A DNA stretch of 64,000 nt from Vreelandella olivaria (GTDB lineage: Bacteria > Pseudomonadota > Gammaproteobacteria > Pseudomonadales > Halomonadaceae): the NCBI RefSeq assembly GCF_023507745.1, contig NZ_JALPZO010000039.1:1-64000 (forward strand), in the 5' to 3' direction. The position numbers were made by a program, and so were the translations under genes. Positions within the stretch are counted from its first letter, which is position 1. Every line of letters starts with the position of its first letter. Below, piece after piece: positions 17,448-26,667 of the stretch. Below the pieces are notes generated by a model. That model saw only the letters and a program-made list of their open reading frames with translations. It had not been told where the DNA came from and did no database searches.

Positions 17448-17516
17448 TGTATTTGCTCCTTGACGTTGGGATAAGTGATTCATGCTGCTCGCTCCTGAAC
17501 TGGTCAGGTTTATCGA

Positions 17517-18293
17517 TCACATGATGGTTGCATCATCGCGGCGGGTGGTCGCCCAGCCAGCGACGCGCTTTTCGATCAACGAAAAGACGACGTATAGGGC
17601 GACACCCAGCCCTGAGAGGATGAAAAGACCCGCGAACAGCAAAGGCACGTCAAAGTTGGACGACGCCTTCATCATCACATTGCCTATCCCCCTGTTTGAG
17701 GCGACGGTTTCGGCTAATACCGTGCCGACAAAGGCAAACGTGACGGCAATTTTCAAAGAGGCAAAAAAGAAGGGCATGGTGCGGGGTAAACCAACATTCC
17801 ACAGAATATCGAACTTGTTTGCTCCAAGAACCTTCAGCACATCTTCAAGATCGGGTTCAGTGGTTGCCAGCCCGGTGGCAATGTTGACCACAATGGGAAA
17901 GAAGCACATGGCGAGGGCTGTCAGTATTGCGGGCACCGTGCCGACGCCAAACCACAACACCAGGATGGGCACCACCGCCACCTTGGGAATGGAGGAAAAG
18001 CCGATAAGCAACGGGTATGCGGTGTCATAAGCTGTTTTTGACACACCGATTGAGGCGCCGATGACGACCCCCACCACAACCCCCAGCGCAAACCCAACCA
18101 TGGTGGTCATCAGTGTCTGCAGAATATGCGGCCAAAGGACATCAAAGCGTAAAACCAGTGTGGTTAATGCCTGACTAGGTCGCGGTAAAACGAGATCTGA
18201 TACATTGAGCATGATGCATAGCAGTTCCCAAACAACAAAGAAGCCAAGAATGAGAAGAGCAGCCCACAGCCGACGGCGAACTTCATACTTCAT
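17517..18293 (-). CDS. ABC transporter permease (SsuC/TauC-like)
   Basis: A 258-aa inner-membrane permease with about six helices and the cytoplasmic coupling EAA loop (EDVLKVLGANKFDILWNVGLPRTMPFFFASLKIA). The N-terminal LWAALLILGFFVVWELLCIML and the PKVAVVPILVLWFG segment are typical of the SsuC/TauC/ThiX group. Its start overlaps the ATPase stop by four bases (18290-18293), so translation is coupled. It pairs with the upstream ATPase and downstream binding protein as a complete importer. Confidence 0.88.
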   Translation of the reverse strand: MKYEVRRRLWAALLILGFFVVWELLCIMLNVSDLVLPRPSQALTTLVLRFDVLWPHILQTLMTTMVGFALGVVVGVVIGASIGVSKTAYDTAYPLLIGFSSIPKVAVVPILVLWFGVGTVPAILTALAMCFFPIVVNIATGLATTEPDLEDVLKVLGANKFDILWNVGLPRTMPFFFASLKIAVTFAFVGTVLAETVASNRGIGNVMMKASSNFDVPLLFAGLFILSGLGVALYVVFSLIEKRVAGWATTRRDDATIM

Positions 18294-19159
18294 AGCTCTT
18301 CTCCCTCTTTATCTGCATCCGTACGCGCTTCTTCAATCATTGCTCTCAAGCGTTGATTGAGCTCCACAAACTGGGGTTCAAACGTCATCGGCACAGTTCT
18401 GGGGCGCGGAAAGTCGATAGGTGAGTCGTTGATGATGCGTCCTGGGCGGGCACTCATAACGCAGATACGCGACGCCAAAAAACCGGCCTCTTTTAAATCA
18501 TGGGTCACCAGCAAAACCGTTGGACGTAACTTCATCCATAAGGACTGCAGGGCGCCCCATAACTCTTCTCGGGTAAATTGATCCAGCGCACCGAAAGGCT
18601 CATCCAGCAGCAGTAGCTGCGGTTCATGGATCAGCGCACGACACAGGTTGGCACGTTGCAACATGCCGCCTGAAAGCTGCCAAGGGTAGTGCCCAGCAAA
18701 ACGCGACAACCCCACTTCGGCGAGCAGTTCGTGGACACGGTCGCGGTACTCCCCTTTACACTTCTGACGGAATGCCGACCGATAAGGCTCGACAATTTTC
18801 AATGGCAACATGACGTTGCGCTCAATGGTAAGCCAAGGCAGCATCGTGGGATTTTGAAACGCCATGCCAATGCGCATCATTTTGGCACCGACTTCCCGCC
18901 CTCCCACCAACACCACACCAGAGGAAGGGCCTAACAATCCACTGGTCAATTTAAGAATGGTGGATTTCCCACACCCGGAAGGGCCGACCAGTGCAACGAA
19001 CTCTCCTTCCTCAATGCGTAAATCGGTTGAGCTGAGCGCTAATAGGCGTTTGTCATCCCGTCCAAACGTGACACTGGCACGTGAAAGCTCCACGGCAGGA
19101 GGCCGGTGTCTATCTGAGACGATTGGCTCAGCAGGCATTGGGACTTGTTGATCAATCAT
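18290..19159 (-). CDS. ABC transporter ATP-binding protein (SsuB/TauB-like)
   Basis: A 289-aa ATPase subunit: Walker A GPSGCGKST, Q-loop AFQNPTMLPWLT, signature LSGGMLQRANLCRAL, Walker B LLLLDEPFGALD and H-loop VTHDLKEA. The signature has LSGGM instead of LSGGQ, which is common in this subgroup. I chose the ATG at 19159 (MIDQQVPMP); an upstream in-frame start at 19213 would place the operator dyad inside the coding region. It is the first gene of the operon. An ATTG-N4-CAAT dyad lies 28 bases before the start, where a repressor would block transcription or initiation. Confidence 0.88.
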   Translation of the reverse strand: MIDQQVPMPAEPIVSDRHRPPAVELSRASVTFGRDDKRLLALSSTDLRIEEGEFVALVGPSGCGKSTILKLTSGLLGPSSGVVLVGGREVGAKMMRIGMAFQNPTMLPWLTIERNVMLPLKIVEPYRSAFRQKCKGEYRDRVHELLAEVGLSRFAGHYPWQLSGGMLQRANLCRALIHEPQLLLLDEPFGALDQFTREELWGALQSLWMKLRPTVLLVTHDLKEAGFLASRICVMSARPGRIINDSPIDFPRPRTVPMTFEPQFVELNQRLRAMIEEARTDADKEGEEL

Positions 19160-19186
19160 GGCAACCCCGTACATTTCATTGAAACA

Positions 19187-19198
19187 ATTGAATCCAAT
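19187..19198. promoter_or_regulatory. ATTG-N4-CAAT dyad before the ABC operon
   Basis: ATTG-AATC-CAAT, the same dyad as before the GntR gene, 28 bases from the ATPase start. Probable operator for the divergent GntR regulator. The rest of the 358-base intergenic region 19160-19517 holds the two further dyads listed below and a TATAAT hexamer at 19346-19351 inside CAGATT-N5-AATCTG, a possible promoter. Confidence 0.55.
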
Positions 19199-19406
19199 AT
19201 CTAAGGCGTTCACCCGGTACTTTTTCGTCTGGACGCTTTCTTATGTTGTTAAGGCTGAGCGTTGTGAGCTCCGCGCTTTCAATTAAAAACAACCGTTTAT
19301 TTCACTGTCATCTTTTAGGGGTACAGCACTCACCCTACAGATTGCTATAATCTGACCCACTTATGGAATGCATGCTGACAGTCTTCGCAAACAACTTTTA
19401 CACACG

Positions 19407-19418
19407 ATTGAGTGCAAT
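19407..19418. promoter_or_regulatory. ATTG-N4-CAAT dyad 1 before the GntR gene
   Basis: ATTG-AGTG-CAAT, identical half-sites to 19187-19198, about 100 bases from the GntR start. Suggests autoregulation. Confidence 0.55.
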
Positions 19419-19428
19419 ATCAACATAA

Positions 19429-19442
19429 AATTGCATTCAATT
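19429..19442. promoter_or_regulatory. ATTG-N4-CAAT dyad 2 before the GntR gene
   Basis: AATTG-CATT-CAATT, the most symmetric copy (five-base half-sites), centred 22 bases, two helical turns, from the previous dyad, so two dimers could bind one DNA face. Confidence 0.6.
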
Positions 19443-19517
19443 ATTGACGACTACCCTGCATTCGTCTGAAACTATGCCTTCGCACACCGCAAGGCGAATA
19501 CATGCTGGAAACCATTT

Positions 19518-20207
19518 ATGTCGAGTTCTAACAGCCGTAGCGATGCCATCTATGCCTCACTAAGACGTGCCATTCTTGAGCAGGCGCTGCGCCCTGGGGT
19601 GAAGCTGCCGGAAGATACGATTGGAGACTCTTTCAGCGTTAGCCGCACGTCAGCCCGCAATGCGCTGCTGCGCCTGGCGTCCGATGGTCTTGTAGACATA
19701 CGCCCAAACCGAGGCGCAGCTGTCGCGATGCCAAGCCTTGCGGAGGCAGAGGATATTTTTTCGCTGCGACGCTGCCTGGAGAGAGAAGTGATTGAGCGAC
19801 TTTGCCGCAAGATGTCCAAGGATGGAATCGACGCCATGCTTAGCCATGTTCGTGAAGAGGAGCGTGCGCTGAAAGCATCGAGCCCACGCTCAATTCGCTT
19901 GGCGGGAGAGTTTCATATTTTGCTTGCAGAACTGACAGGCTCTGAAGAATTGACCAATTTTGTCACCCGGATAGTTTCCCGCTCATCCTTGATACTGGCG
20001 CGTTTCGGGCGCCCACACTCCGCTGAGTGCGGTATTCGAGAGCACCAACAACTCGTTGAAGCCCTGCGCGAACAGGATCAGGCCCTGGCGATAGAGATCA
20101 TGGATTCACACCTGCATGCCGTGGAAGACCGCGCAAATAACGACCCGGATCAGGAACCCGATGTCAGTGCGATTCTTAGCCGCTACTTAATTTCCGACCA
20201 ACCTTAG
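19518..20207 (+). CDS. GntR family regulator (FCD/FadR subfamily)
   Basis: A 229-aa regulator with an N-terminal winged helix (residues 8-70; AILEQALRPGVKLPEDTIGDSF and SRTSARNALLRLASDGLVDIRPNRGAAVA) and a C-terminal all-helical FCD ligand domain (about 75-210), which has histidines in the usual metal positions (FHILLAEL, REHQQLV, DSHL). Such proteins usually repress catabolic genes until a carboxylate or related ligand binds. The divergent ABC operon and the co-directional flavin reductase (nine bases downstream) and amidohydrolase are likely targets, and a shared dyad supports this. Confidence 0.88.
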   Translation: MSSSNSRSDAIYASLRRAILEQALRPGVKLPEDTIGDSFSVSRTSARNALLRLASDGLVDIRPNRGAAVAMPSLAEAEDIFSLRRCLEREVIERLCRKMSKDGIDAMLSHVREEERALKASSPRSIRLAGEFHILLAELTGSEELTNFVTRIVSRSSLILARFGRPHSAECGIREHQQLVEALREQDQALAIEIMDSHLHAVEDRANNDPDQEPDVSAILSRYLISDQP

Positions 20208-20216
20208 GAGACACCT

Positions 20217-20888
20217 ATGCCAGAAAAATCCGCGCCATCTTCAGAAGGTTTTATCCGCTTTGACTTCGACACGTTGACTCCTCATGAGCGCTATAAACTG
20301 TTAATTGGCGCCGTTGTGCCCCGGCCCATCGCCTGGGTAACCAGTATTGATGAAGCAGGACGCGTTAATGCCGCCCCTTTCAGCTTTTTTAACGTGCTTT
20401 CCGCTGATCCTGCCATCCTTGCGATTGGTGTAGAAAACCACCCCAACCGGCGCTTTAAGGACACGGGACACAATATCCGCATGACCGGCGAGTTCACGGT
20501 CAATATTGTGGACCACGAAAACCTACATACCATGAACACCACGGCCATCTCGTTCCCCCCTGAAGTGGATGAACTCAAAGAAGCGGGCCTCACGGCACTA
20601 CCCGGCACTAAAGTCGCCTGCCCTTATATTGCCGAAGCCCCTGTGGCGCTTGAATGCCAGCGGCATGTAACACTTGAAATCAGCGCTGCACGTGAAATTG
20701 TTTTGGGCCGCGTCGTCGCCATGCATGTTCGTTCATCCATCATCAATGAGCGCCTCCATATCGATCCGGCTGGCCTGGACGCACTGGGGCGTATGGGAGG
20801 CAATGGTTACTGCCGTAGCAACGAGACATTTGATCTTAAAGGAGTTTCACTTGAACAGTGGGGTAACCACCGGGGAGTGAGTATTTGA
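20217..20888 (+). CDS. Flavin reductase family protein (FMN-binding split barrel)
   Basis: A 223-aa cytosolic protein with the FMN-binding split-barrel pattern: VVPRPIAWVTSIDEAGRVNAAPFSFFNVLSADPAILAIG, FTVNIVDHENLHTMNTTA, and ALECQRHVTLEI then VLGRVVAMHV. Members reduce FMN with NAD(P)H for a partner monooxygenase or act as flavoredoxins. No flavin monooxygenase is encoded next to it, so the partner is elsewhere or the protein has another role. It starts nine bases after the GntR stop with GGAG before the ATG. A related protein of the same family is encoded at 51028-51642. Confidence 0.85.
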   Translation: MPEKSAPSSEGFIRFDFDTLTPHERYKLLIGAVVPRPIAWVTSIDEAGRVNAAPFSFFNVLSADPAILAIGVENHPNRRFKDTGHNIRMTGEFTVNIVDHENLHTMNTTAISFPPEVDELKEAGLTALPGTKVACPYIAEAPVALECQRHVTLEISAAREIVLGRVVAMHVRSSIINERLHIDPAGLDALGRMGGNGYCRSNETFDLKGVSLEQWGNHRGVSI

Positions 20889-20944
20889 CCAGAACGTCAT
20901 CACCAACAAAAACAATATTAAATTGAACATAATATATAAACAAA

Positions 20945-20956
20945 AATGCATTCAAT
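20945..20956. promoter_or_regulatory. ATTG-N4-CAAT-like dyad before the amidohydrolase gene
   Basis: AATG-CATT-CAAT differs from the AATTG-CATT-CAATT site at the GntR gene by one half-site base and keeps its CATTCAAT core. It lies 34 bases before the amidohydrolase start and may be a secondary operator. Confidence 0.45.
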
Positions 20957-20989
20957 ACAGCCTAATATCGTTTACAGGAGTCTCCTTCA

Positions 20990-22252
20990 ATGTCGCACAC
21001 TCTTAAACCAGAGCTTGTGATCATAAACGCTGTACTACCAGACTTACCGGGCCTTTACTCGGTGGCAGTGCGGAAAGGCAACATCATTGCCGTTGACCTA
21101 CAGCGGGATAACGACCCAGCGGTAGCGGCAGGCGTCGCGACAGAAGATGCGAATGGTCGATTAGTGCTACCAGGCTTTGTCGATAGCCACGTTCACCTCG
21201 ATAAATCCTGTCTGATGAGCTGCTGCCAAGGCCCAGGGGATGGCCTGAAAGGTGCTATTGAAGCGGTATCGAGAGCCAAGGGGTCTTTTACCATGGATGA
21301 CGTATATAGCCGTGGTGCGAAAACGCTGGAAAAGGCCATTCTGCAAGGCACTACCCACATGCGTACTCACGTTGAGGTCGACCCCCGCGTAGGTCTGCGC
21401 TCCTTCGAGGCTATCAAAGCGTTAAAGCAGGATTACGCCTATGCGATTGATCTCTCAATTTGCGTATTTCCCCAAGAGGGCCTGACCAACGACCCTGGTA
21501 CGGAGAGTCTGCTTCTTGAAGCGCTCGATAATGGCGCTGACTTGATAGGCGGCTGCCCTTATACCGACAGCGACCCCCAGGCTCAAATTGATCGCATTTT
21601 TGATATCGCCACAGAGAGGAATATTGATATCGACTTTCACCTTGATTTCGATATTGATCCCAAGGGTGCTCTGCTGTTCGAAATTTGCCGTCAAACCACG
21701 TCGCATAGCTGGAAGGGCCGAGTTACCATCGGTCATGTCACCAAATTATCAGCGATGGACGAGCAGGCATTTCAGGAAGCCGCTAATTGTCTGACAGCAT
21801 CCGGCGTTGCCGTCACCGCGCTTCCTGCCACGGACCTATATCTGAATGGGCGAAATCACTCCTTTAATACTCCCCGCGGGATCGCTCCTGTTCACCGGCT
21901 GGTGTCTCAGTATAATGCTCAAGCCTCGTTAGCCACGAATAATGTCCTTAACCCTTTCACGCCTTTCGGTGACTGCTCGCTCCTGCGCATCGCCAACCTT
22001 TATGCCAATGCCATGCATGTTGGCCCGGAGGAGTTTGGGCTCTGCCTGGAACTGGTGACTTATCAACCTTCCCGCATCATGAGGCTAGTAGATTACGGCA
22101 TCCACCCCGGTGCCCCCGCCGACCTCATTATTCTTGATGCCACCGATACGTCCAGCGCACTTGCTGAGATTTCTCCGGTCATCGCTGCATTTAAAAATGG
22201 TCGCCTCTCGTTTCGCAGAACGCTCCCCACCTTATGTAGGCCAACGCATTAA
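20990..22252 (+). CDS. Amidohydrolase, cytosine deaminase-like
   Basis: A 420-aa metal-dependent hydrolase. The N-terminal metal motif is GFVDSHVHLDKS (H-x-H), followed by MRTHVEVDP, FHLDFDIDP and TIGHVTKLS, which supply later metal and catalytic His, and the C-terminal GIHPGAPADLIILDA is the usual barrel-flanking strand. This is the arrangement of cytosine deaminase (CodA) and relatives acting on creatinine, isocytosine or triazine rings. The sequence around the substrate pocket is not diagnostic. GGAG precedes the ATG. It belongs with the GntR, flavin reductase and divergent ABC importer as a likely uptake-and-deamination island. Confidence 0.85.
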   Translation: MSHTLKPELVIINAVLPDLPGLYSVAVRKGNIIAVDLQRDNDPAVAAGVATEDANGRLVLPGFVDSHVHLDKSCLMSCCQGPGDGLKGAIEAVSRAKGSFTMDDVYSRGAKTLEKAILQGTTHMRTHVEVDPRVGLRSFEAIKALKQDYAYAIDLSICVFPQEGLTNDPGTESLLLEALDNGADLIGGCPYTDSDPQAQIDRIFDIATERNIDIDFHLDFDIDPKGALLFEICRQTTSHSWKGRVTIGHVTKLSAMDEQAFQEAANCLTASGVAVTALPATDLYLNGRNHSFNTPRGIAPVHRLVSQYNAQASLATNNVLNPFTPFGDCSLLRIANLYANAMHVGPEEFGLCLELVTYQPSRIMRLVDYGIHPGAPADLIILDATDTSSALAEISPVIAAFKNGRLSFRRTLPTLCRPTH

Positions 22253-22939
22253 GAGATCGGGAAAAGACGGCTAAGGCGTTGCGCCACAAACAATTAGCCA
22301 TTCTTCTATTTCGCTGAATCCAGAGCAGGCCAACACCCTTGACACACCGAATGGCGGCGGCCGACCGCAAGCAATTCATTGAGCCAGCGCAAACTTTTTC
22401 TTCGCTGCAATCGTTGCGTTGACATCACCCTCTGTAAACTCCTCAAAATTGGTGTAGGGTAGCCACTGCGTGCTGTTTTGACACAGTTTCATTGTTTCCG
22501 TTAATAATAAAAGGCCGATAAGCTATTAATACGCGGGGACTTTCCACCACGGCGCAGGGGAGAAAGCGTCATTAGCTCATTCACATCAACACTGTGGACG
22601 GAATCTACACAGTGCACCAGTCCGGCGTTTACGAACTTTGGGTAGCGTTCGTACCATGCCGCTCTTCTTCCTGTTACGTTCCGAACCTGGGCATTTAGCC
22701 TGGGTATTCCCTGGAGTCGTATTCATCGCAATAGCAGAGCCGTCGCATGCCCAGTCGGTAACAGATGAAACGGCTATTTTATTGGTCGTCCATTCCGATG
22801 TAACCACCCACAGGTTAAACCGTAATACCGCACTGGCGGGTTGTCAGCTCAAGCCTCCGCTAATAAACCGGCAACGGTCAGTATTGGAACACGCTGCTGT
22901 TCCCGCTTGCGCTGCGCTTTTAACAACGACTGAACCTGA
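22253..22939. other. Intergenic region with decayed coding fragments
   Basis: The 687 bases contain no intact gene. On the minus strand several short stretches look like former coding sequence in shifting frames: one including AWYERYPKFVNAGLVHCVDS (about 22640-22580), one with SSVTDWACDGSAIAMNTTPG (about 22770-22700), and a 38-codon frame at 22376-22492 ending in EGDVNATIAAKKKFALAQ. I do not recognise the original gene or genes. A dead mobile element or a decayed enzyme are both possible. Confidence 0.4.
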
Positions 22940-25828
22940 ATGGGACACGCGTTGATGAAAGGTCTTTCATCTCTACAAATGCACCAAAGACTAAGTTTAA
23001 TCTGGCGCGTAACAGCACTTAGCAGCCTGCTGTTACTGGTACTTGTAACTCTCTTCATTTGGCTGGGCCACCATCATTTAACCCAACAACTGGAGAACAG
23101 CCGTGCGGCCCACCACGAGCGGCAGCAGCGTGTAATTCGTTTGGCTATACAGCGCTCGGCCGATAACTTACACCCACTGGCAGGCTTGATAGCAACTGCA
23201 CCTGGCTTGATCAATGCGCTAACTCAGAGCAGCACACTGAATGTCGAGACAGTGTTAACTTCACTGTGGCCTACCCTACAATTAGAGGACAACGTCAATC
23301 ACGTCTTTGTGTTTGATGCTCACGGAGAGTTGGCCGGCCACTTGGGCAGCCGTGAACCAAACACTGAACGCCACCTTTATGACGGGATAGACGATATTTT
23401 AACCACCGAGTCTCCCATTACCGCACTGCACTGCACGGTTAGCTGTCAGCAGCTTGCAGTCATGCCGATACTGATGGATGGTACAACTATCGGAACAGTG
23501 GTGGTGTCGCGCTCTCTTGGGGACGTCATCAGGCAGGCCAGGGAGGTATCCGGGGGAGAAATCGCCCTTCTGGTGACCAGCCGCCGGGAGGCTCAGAGCA
23601 TCGGCAAGGAGCGCCAATTACCGGATTGGAACGCTCATCTGGTTGCCGTGAACAACCATGAACAATTACTTCCTTTACTACAAATTGCCTCAACCGCCCT
23701 GCCTATTCATCACTTGGTTGACACACCCTTTAATATTGAATATGCCAACCGCTATTTGGAACTTAGCGCCGTCCATATGGAGCATAATGGCGATTGGCGC
23801 AACACCGGCTATTTCTTACTTATCTCTGATGTCACACCACAAGTTACCGCCATTCAAACTGCTACCAACACCCTACTCATCGTTGGTCTGGTGGGTTGGC
23901 TGGCAATTGAGACACTCCTGCTATCCATTTTATGGGGGCCTATGGCGCGGCTCAGACGTGTTGCCGAACTGCTTCCCGCCTTGGCAAATGGCAAGTTTCT
24001 CAGCGTGCGGAGCAGGCTACCTACCCATCAGGCCCGCCTCTCCAATGAAATTGATGTACTGGAACACTCGACCCGGGAACTCTCGTACCAGTTGGAAACG
24101 CTTGAAAATGCGGTTAAGGATCACAGCGATCAATTAGCTGAACGTATTGATGAGTTGGCCAAGGAACGCGACTTTGTTAACCACCTGTTGGATACCACCC
24201 AGGTCTTCATCGTAGTCCAGAATAGTGCCGGGCAAATACAACTTGTGAATGACTACACACGGGAAAGGCTGGCGCTTGAAGACGCCGATTTATTGGGCCG
24301 TCGCTTTGCCGATATTTTTGACCAAAATGCCTCGTCAGCTCATAGTAACGGCATTGAGTCCCAAGCGACTGACCCAAACAGTCAAATATATGAGGACGAG
24401 AACAGCACACCTAGCCAGGAAGAAAAAACCCTTCAAACCTACGACAAACGCTTCTATACCATTGCCTGGTACCACTCACCTCTACTTGAAAGCAGCGGAG
24501 GTAGCGCTGCACGTATTTCCGTGGGACTGGATATTACCGAGCGTAAAGAGGCTGAGTCGCGTTTAACCTGGCTGGCCGAGCATGACCCTTTAACCGAGCT
24601 TTTTAACCGCCGCTATTTCCAGGATGCTCTGCTAACGACCCTCTCATGCTGCTGTGAAGGCGCTATCCTGCTGATGGATCTGGACCAGTTCAAAGAGATC
24701 AATGAGCTTAGCGGCCACCACATTGGCGACCGGTTGCTACGCGAAGTCGCAGAAACACTGTTTTTAAATCTGGGCCAACGCAGCACCATTGCACGCCTGG
24801 GTGGCGATGAATTTGCATTGCTGTTAGAGAATATCAATGGTGAGCAAGCGATTAATATCGCGGAGTATATTAGCCAGCTATTAGATGCTATCAGCTTTAC
24901 AAACGCCGGCAGAAAACATCATATATCGGCCAGCATTGGTATCGCGCTCTTCCCCACCCATGGTCAAACCCCTGCCGAACTACTGGCCAGTGCGGATATG
25001 GCAATGTACAAGGCCAAAGAGAGCGGTAACCAGCATTGGTACCTGCTTTCAGAGTCTGAAAACGCAAAAGATGAGATCCAGGAGCGCGTTTACTGGGTAG
25101 AGCGCCTGCATAGCGCCCTCGAATCAGACAGCTTTGAACTGATGGTACAGCCTATCGTCCGTCTGGCAGACCGGGATATAAAGCACTATGAAGTGTTGCT
25201 TAGAATGCGCAACCCAGATGGCAGCTTAGTAGAGCCCATCCACTTTATTCCTGTGGCGGAACAAAGCGGTTTAGTGGTTCAGGTTGACAGATGGGTGATT
25301 AAACACAGCCTACAAGCACTTAAAAAACTACGGGAGCGAGGTATTTCATTAGCGATCAATTTATCCGGCCAATCGCTCCACGATATGGGACTAAGACAAT
25401 ACTTAATGGATGAGCTGCATCGCAGTGGCGCCGACCCCCGCCACCTTATTCTGGAAGTGACCGAAACCGCTGCCATTACCGATTTTTCAACTGCACGCGA
25501 TGTACTACAAGCCGTTCGTGATCTGGGTTGCCGCACAGCCCTGGATGATTTCGGTGTCGGCTTTAGCAGCTTTCATTACTTGGGCCAGCTGCCCGTTGAC
25601 TATATTAAAATTGACGGCTCATTTATCCGCAGCTTGCTTATCAACCCTGACAGCCACACGATCGTAAAAGCGGTCGCCGATATCGCTAAAGGATTTGGTA
25701 AGCAAACCATCGCCGAGTACGTTGACCAGGAGGCTTTGGCACCTATTTTAAAATATTATGGAATCACGTATGGTCAAGGGTTTCACTTGGGCAAACCTGT
25801 AACGTTAGAAGAGTTACTAACGAATTGA
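22940..25828 (+). CDS. Membrane-bound GGDEF-EAL protein with periplasmic sensor and PAS domain
   Basis: A 962-aa c-di-GMP enzyme. Transmembrane helices at about 22-45 and 307-330 enclose a periplasmic sensor domain of about 260 residues. A PAS domain follows (about 415-535), then GGDEF (about 540-705) with intact GGDEF at 621-625, and EAL (about 715-960) with the E-x-L motif as EVLLR near 751, plus NLSGQS, EVTETA, DDFGVGFSS and YIKIDGSF. The metal and catalytic residues of EAL are present, so phosphodiesterase activity is expected; the cyclase may be active or may bind GTP and regulate the EAL domain. Starts at 22955 or 22979 are also possible because no strong ribosome-binding site decides. 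It stands alone. Confidence 0.9.
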   Translation: MGHALMKGLSSLQMHQRLSLIWRVTALSSLLLLVLVTLFIWLGHHHLTQQLENSRAAHHERQQRVIRLAIQRSADNLHPLAGLIATAPGLINALTQSSTLNVETVLTSLWPTLQLEDNVNHVFVFDAHGELAGHLGSREPNTERHLYDGIDDILTTESPITALHCTVSCQQLAVMPILMDGTTIGTVVVSRSLGDVIRQAREVSGGEIALLVTSRREAQSIGKERQLPDWNAHLVAVNNHEQLLPLLQIASTALPIHHLVDTPFNIEYANRYLELSAVHMEHNGDWRNTGYFLLISDVTPQVTAIQTATNTLLIVGLVGWLAIETLLLSILWGPMARLRRVAELLPALANGKFLSVRSRLPTHQARLSNEIDVLEHSTRELSYQLETLENAVKDHSDQLAERIDELAKERDFVNHLLDTTQVFIVVQNSAGQIQLVNDYTRERLALEDADLLGRRFADIFDQNASSAHSNGIESQATDPNSQIYEDENSTPSQEEKTLQTYDKRFYTIAWYHSPLLESSGGSAARISVGLDITERKEAESRLTWLAEHDPLTELFNRRYFQDALLTTLSCCCEGAILLMDLDQFKEINELSGHHIGDRLLREVAETLFLNLGQRSTIARLGGDEFALLLENINGEQAINIAEYISQLLDAISFTNAGRKHHISASIGIALFPTHGQTPAELLASADMAMYKAKESGNQHWYLLSESENAKDEIQERVYWVERLHSALESDSFELMVQPIVRLADRDIKHYEVLLRMRNPDGSLVEPIHFIPVAEQSGLVVQVDRWVIKHSLQALKKLRERGISLAINLSGQSLHDMGLRQYLMDELHRSGADPRHLILEVTETAAITDFSTARDVLQAVRDLGCRTALDDFGVGFSSFHYLGQLPVDYIKIDGSFIRSLLINPDSHTIVKAVADIAKGFGKQTIAEYVDQEALAPILKYYGITYGQGFHLGKPVTLEELLTN

Positions 25829-25928
25829 GTTAACTATAAAGAGAATCCATCACTCCACTGCCCCCTGAAAATATAAAAAAAGCCAAACATGACCAACATT
25901 CAACCCTGTGCTGGGTACATCGTAACCA

Positions 25929-26558
25929 TTACGCCAATGGCCGCTGTTTAAAATCCTGCACGGTAATGCTGGCAAATTTCTCCAGAAAAAATACCAGCGT
26001 TTCGGGATATCTAAAGCATTGTTCAAAGGACTCCTGTCCACTGCCGGTACGGCGGGTAATACGCGCCTGATATAGATCTCCCACTTTACACACGTTGGCG
26101 CTGTTTTCGCGCTCACCGTCACGGTGTACAGCGGTTATCGGCGCCCCTTCCTGCAATAGAGTGGTTAACTGGCGGGCCGCATCCACCTCTTCTGTAGTAG
26201 CCCATAGCGGCTGGTCACGGTTACCGTAATGGTAGAGCAGAATCACCAGCATAACGGAGAAAATGCTACTGGTAAGCATCCAGGTTAGTTCCACGTTCGA
26301 TATCGGCATGCTAATCACCACCAGTAGCTGAACAACGACGCCAATCGCCAGGAGAGCGGCAAAAGGCCGCCAAATACGGGGGTTCATAAAGCCACGTTGC
26401 AAAATATAGCCCCATAACCCCAGCACCGCGAGCGCTCCTAATGAGAGGTGTGCCAGCGCCAGGGGCGAACCACCTCCTGAGAATATCGCCACCACACCAA
26501 TGGCAGGGATGAGCGTATAAAATGCCGCCAGTAGATAGTAAGCACGTTTGAGAGTCAT
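25929..26558 (-). CDS. Hypothetical membrane protein
   Basis: A 209-aa protein whose first 120 residues form four hydrophobic helices (YYLLAAFYTLIPAIGVVAIF, LSLGALAVLGLWGYIL, PFAALLAIGVVVQLLVVISM, LTSSIFSVMLVILLYHYG). The C-terminal part is soluble and presumably cytoplasmic (RITRRTGSGQESFEQCFRYP). I recognise no family. AGGAG precedes the ATG at 26558. It lies between the GGDEF-EAL gene (convergent) and the nitroreductase gene upstream on the same strand, with about 110 bases between them. Confidence 0.6.
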   Translation of the reverse strand: MTLKRAYYLLAAFYTLIPAIGVVAIFSGGGSPLALAHLSLGALAVLGLWGYILQRGFMNPRIWRPFAALLAIGVVVQLLVVISMPISNVELTWMLTSSIFSVMLVILLYHYGNRDQPLWATTEEVDAARQLTTLLQEGAPITAVHRDGERENSANVCKVGDLYQARITRRTGSGQESFEQCFRYPETLVFFLEKFASITVQDFKQRPLA

Positions 26559-26667
26559 CAATGGCTCCTTTTGTTATTGTTGCCATGCATTGAGTATAGA
26601 TGATACCCAACACAGTGCTGGGCGTACGGTTAAACGCCAATAGAAACGACGTTGGGCACCGAATGGA

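Noticed and set aside
22586-22955. Plus-strand frame of 105 codons and minus-strand frame of 73 codons before the GGDEF-EAL gene
   Set aside because: Neither has a ribosome-binding site or family match; they are treated as part of the decayed region.
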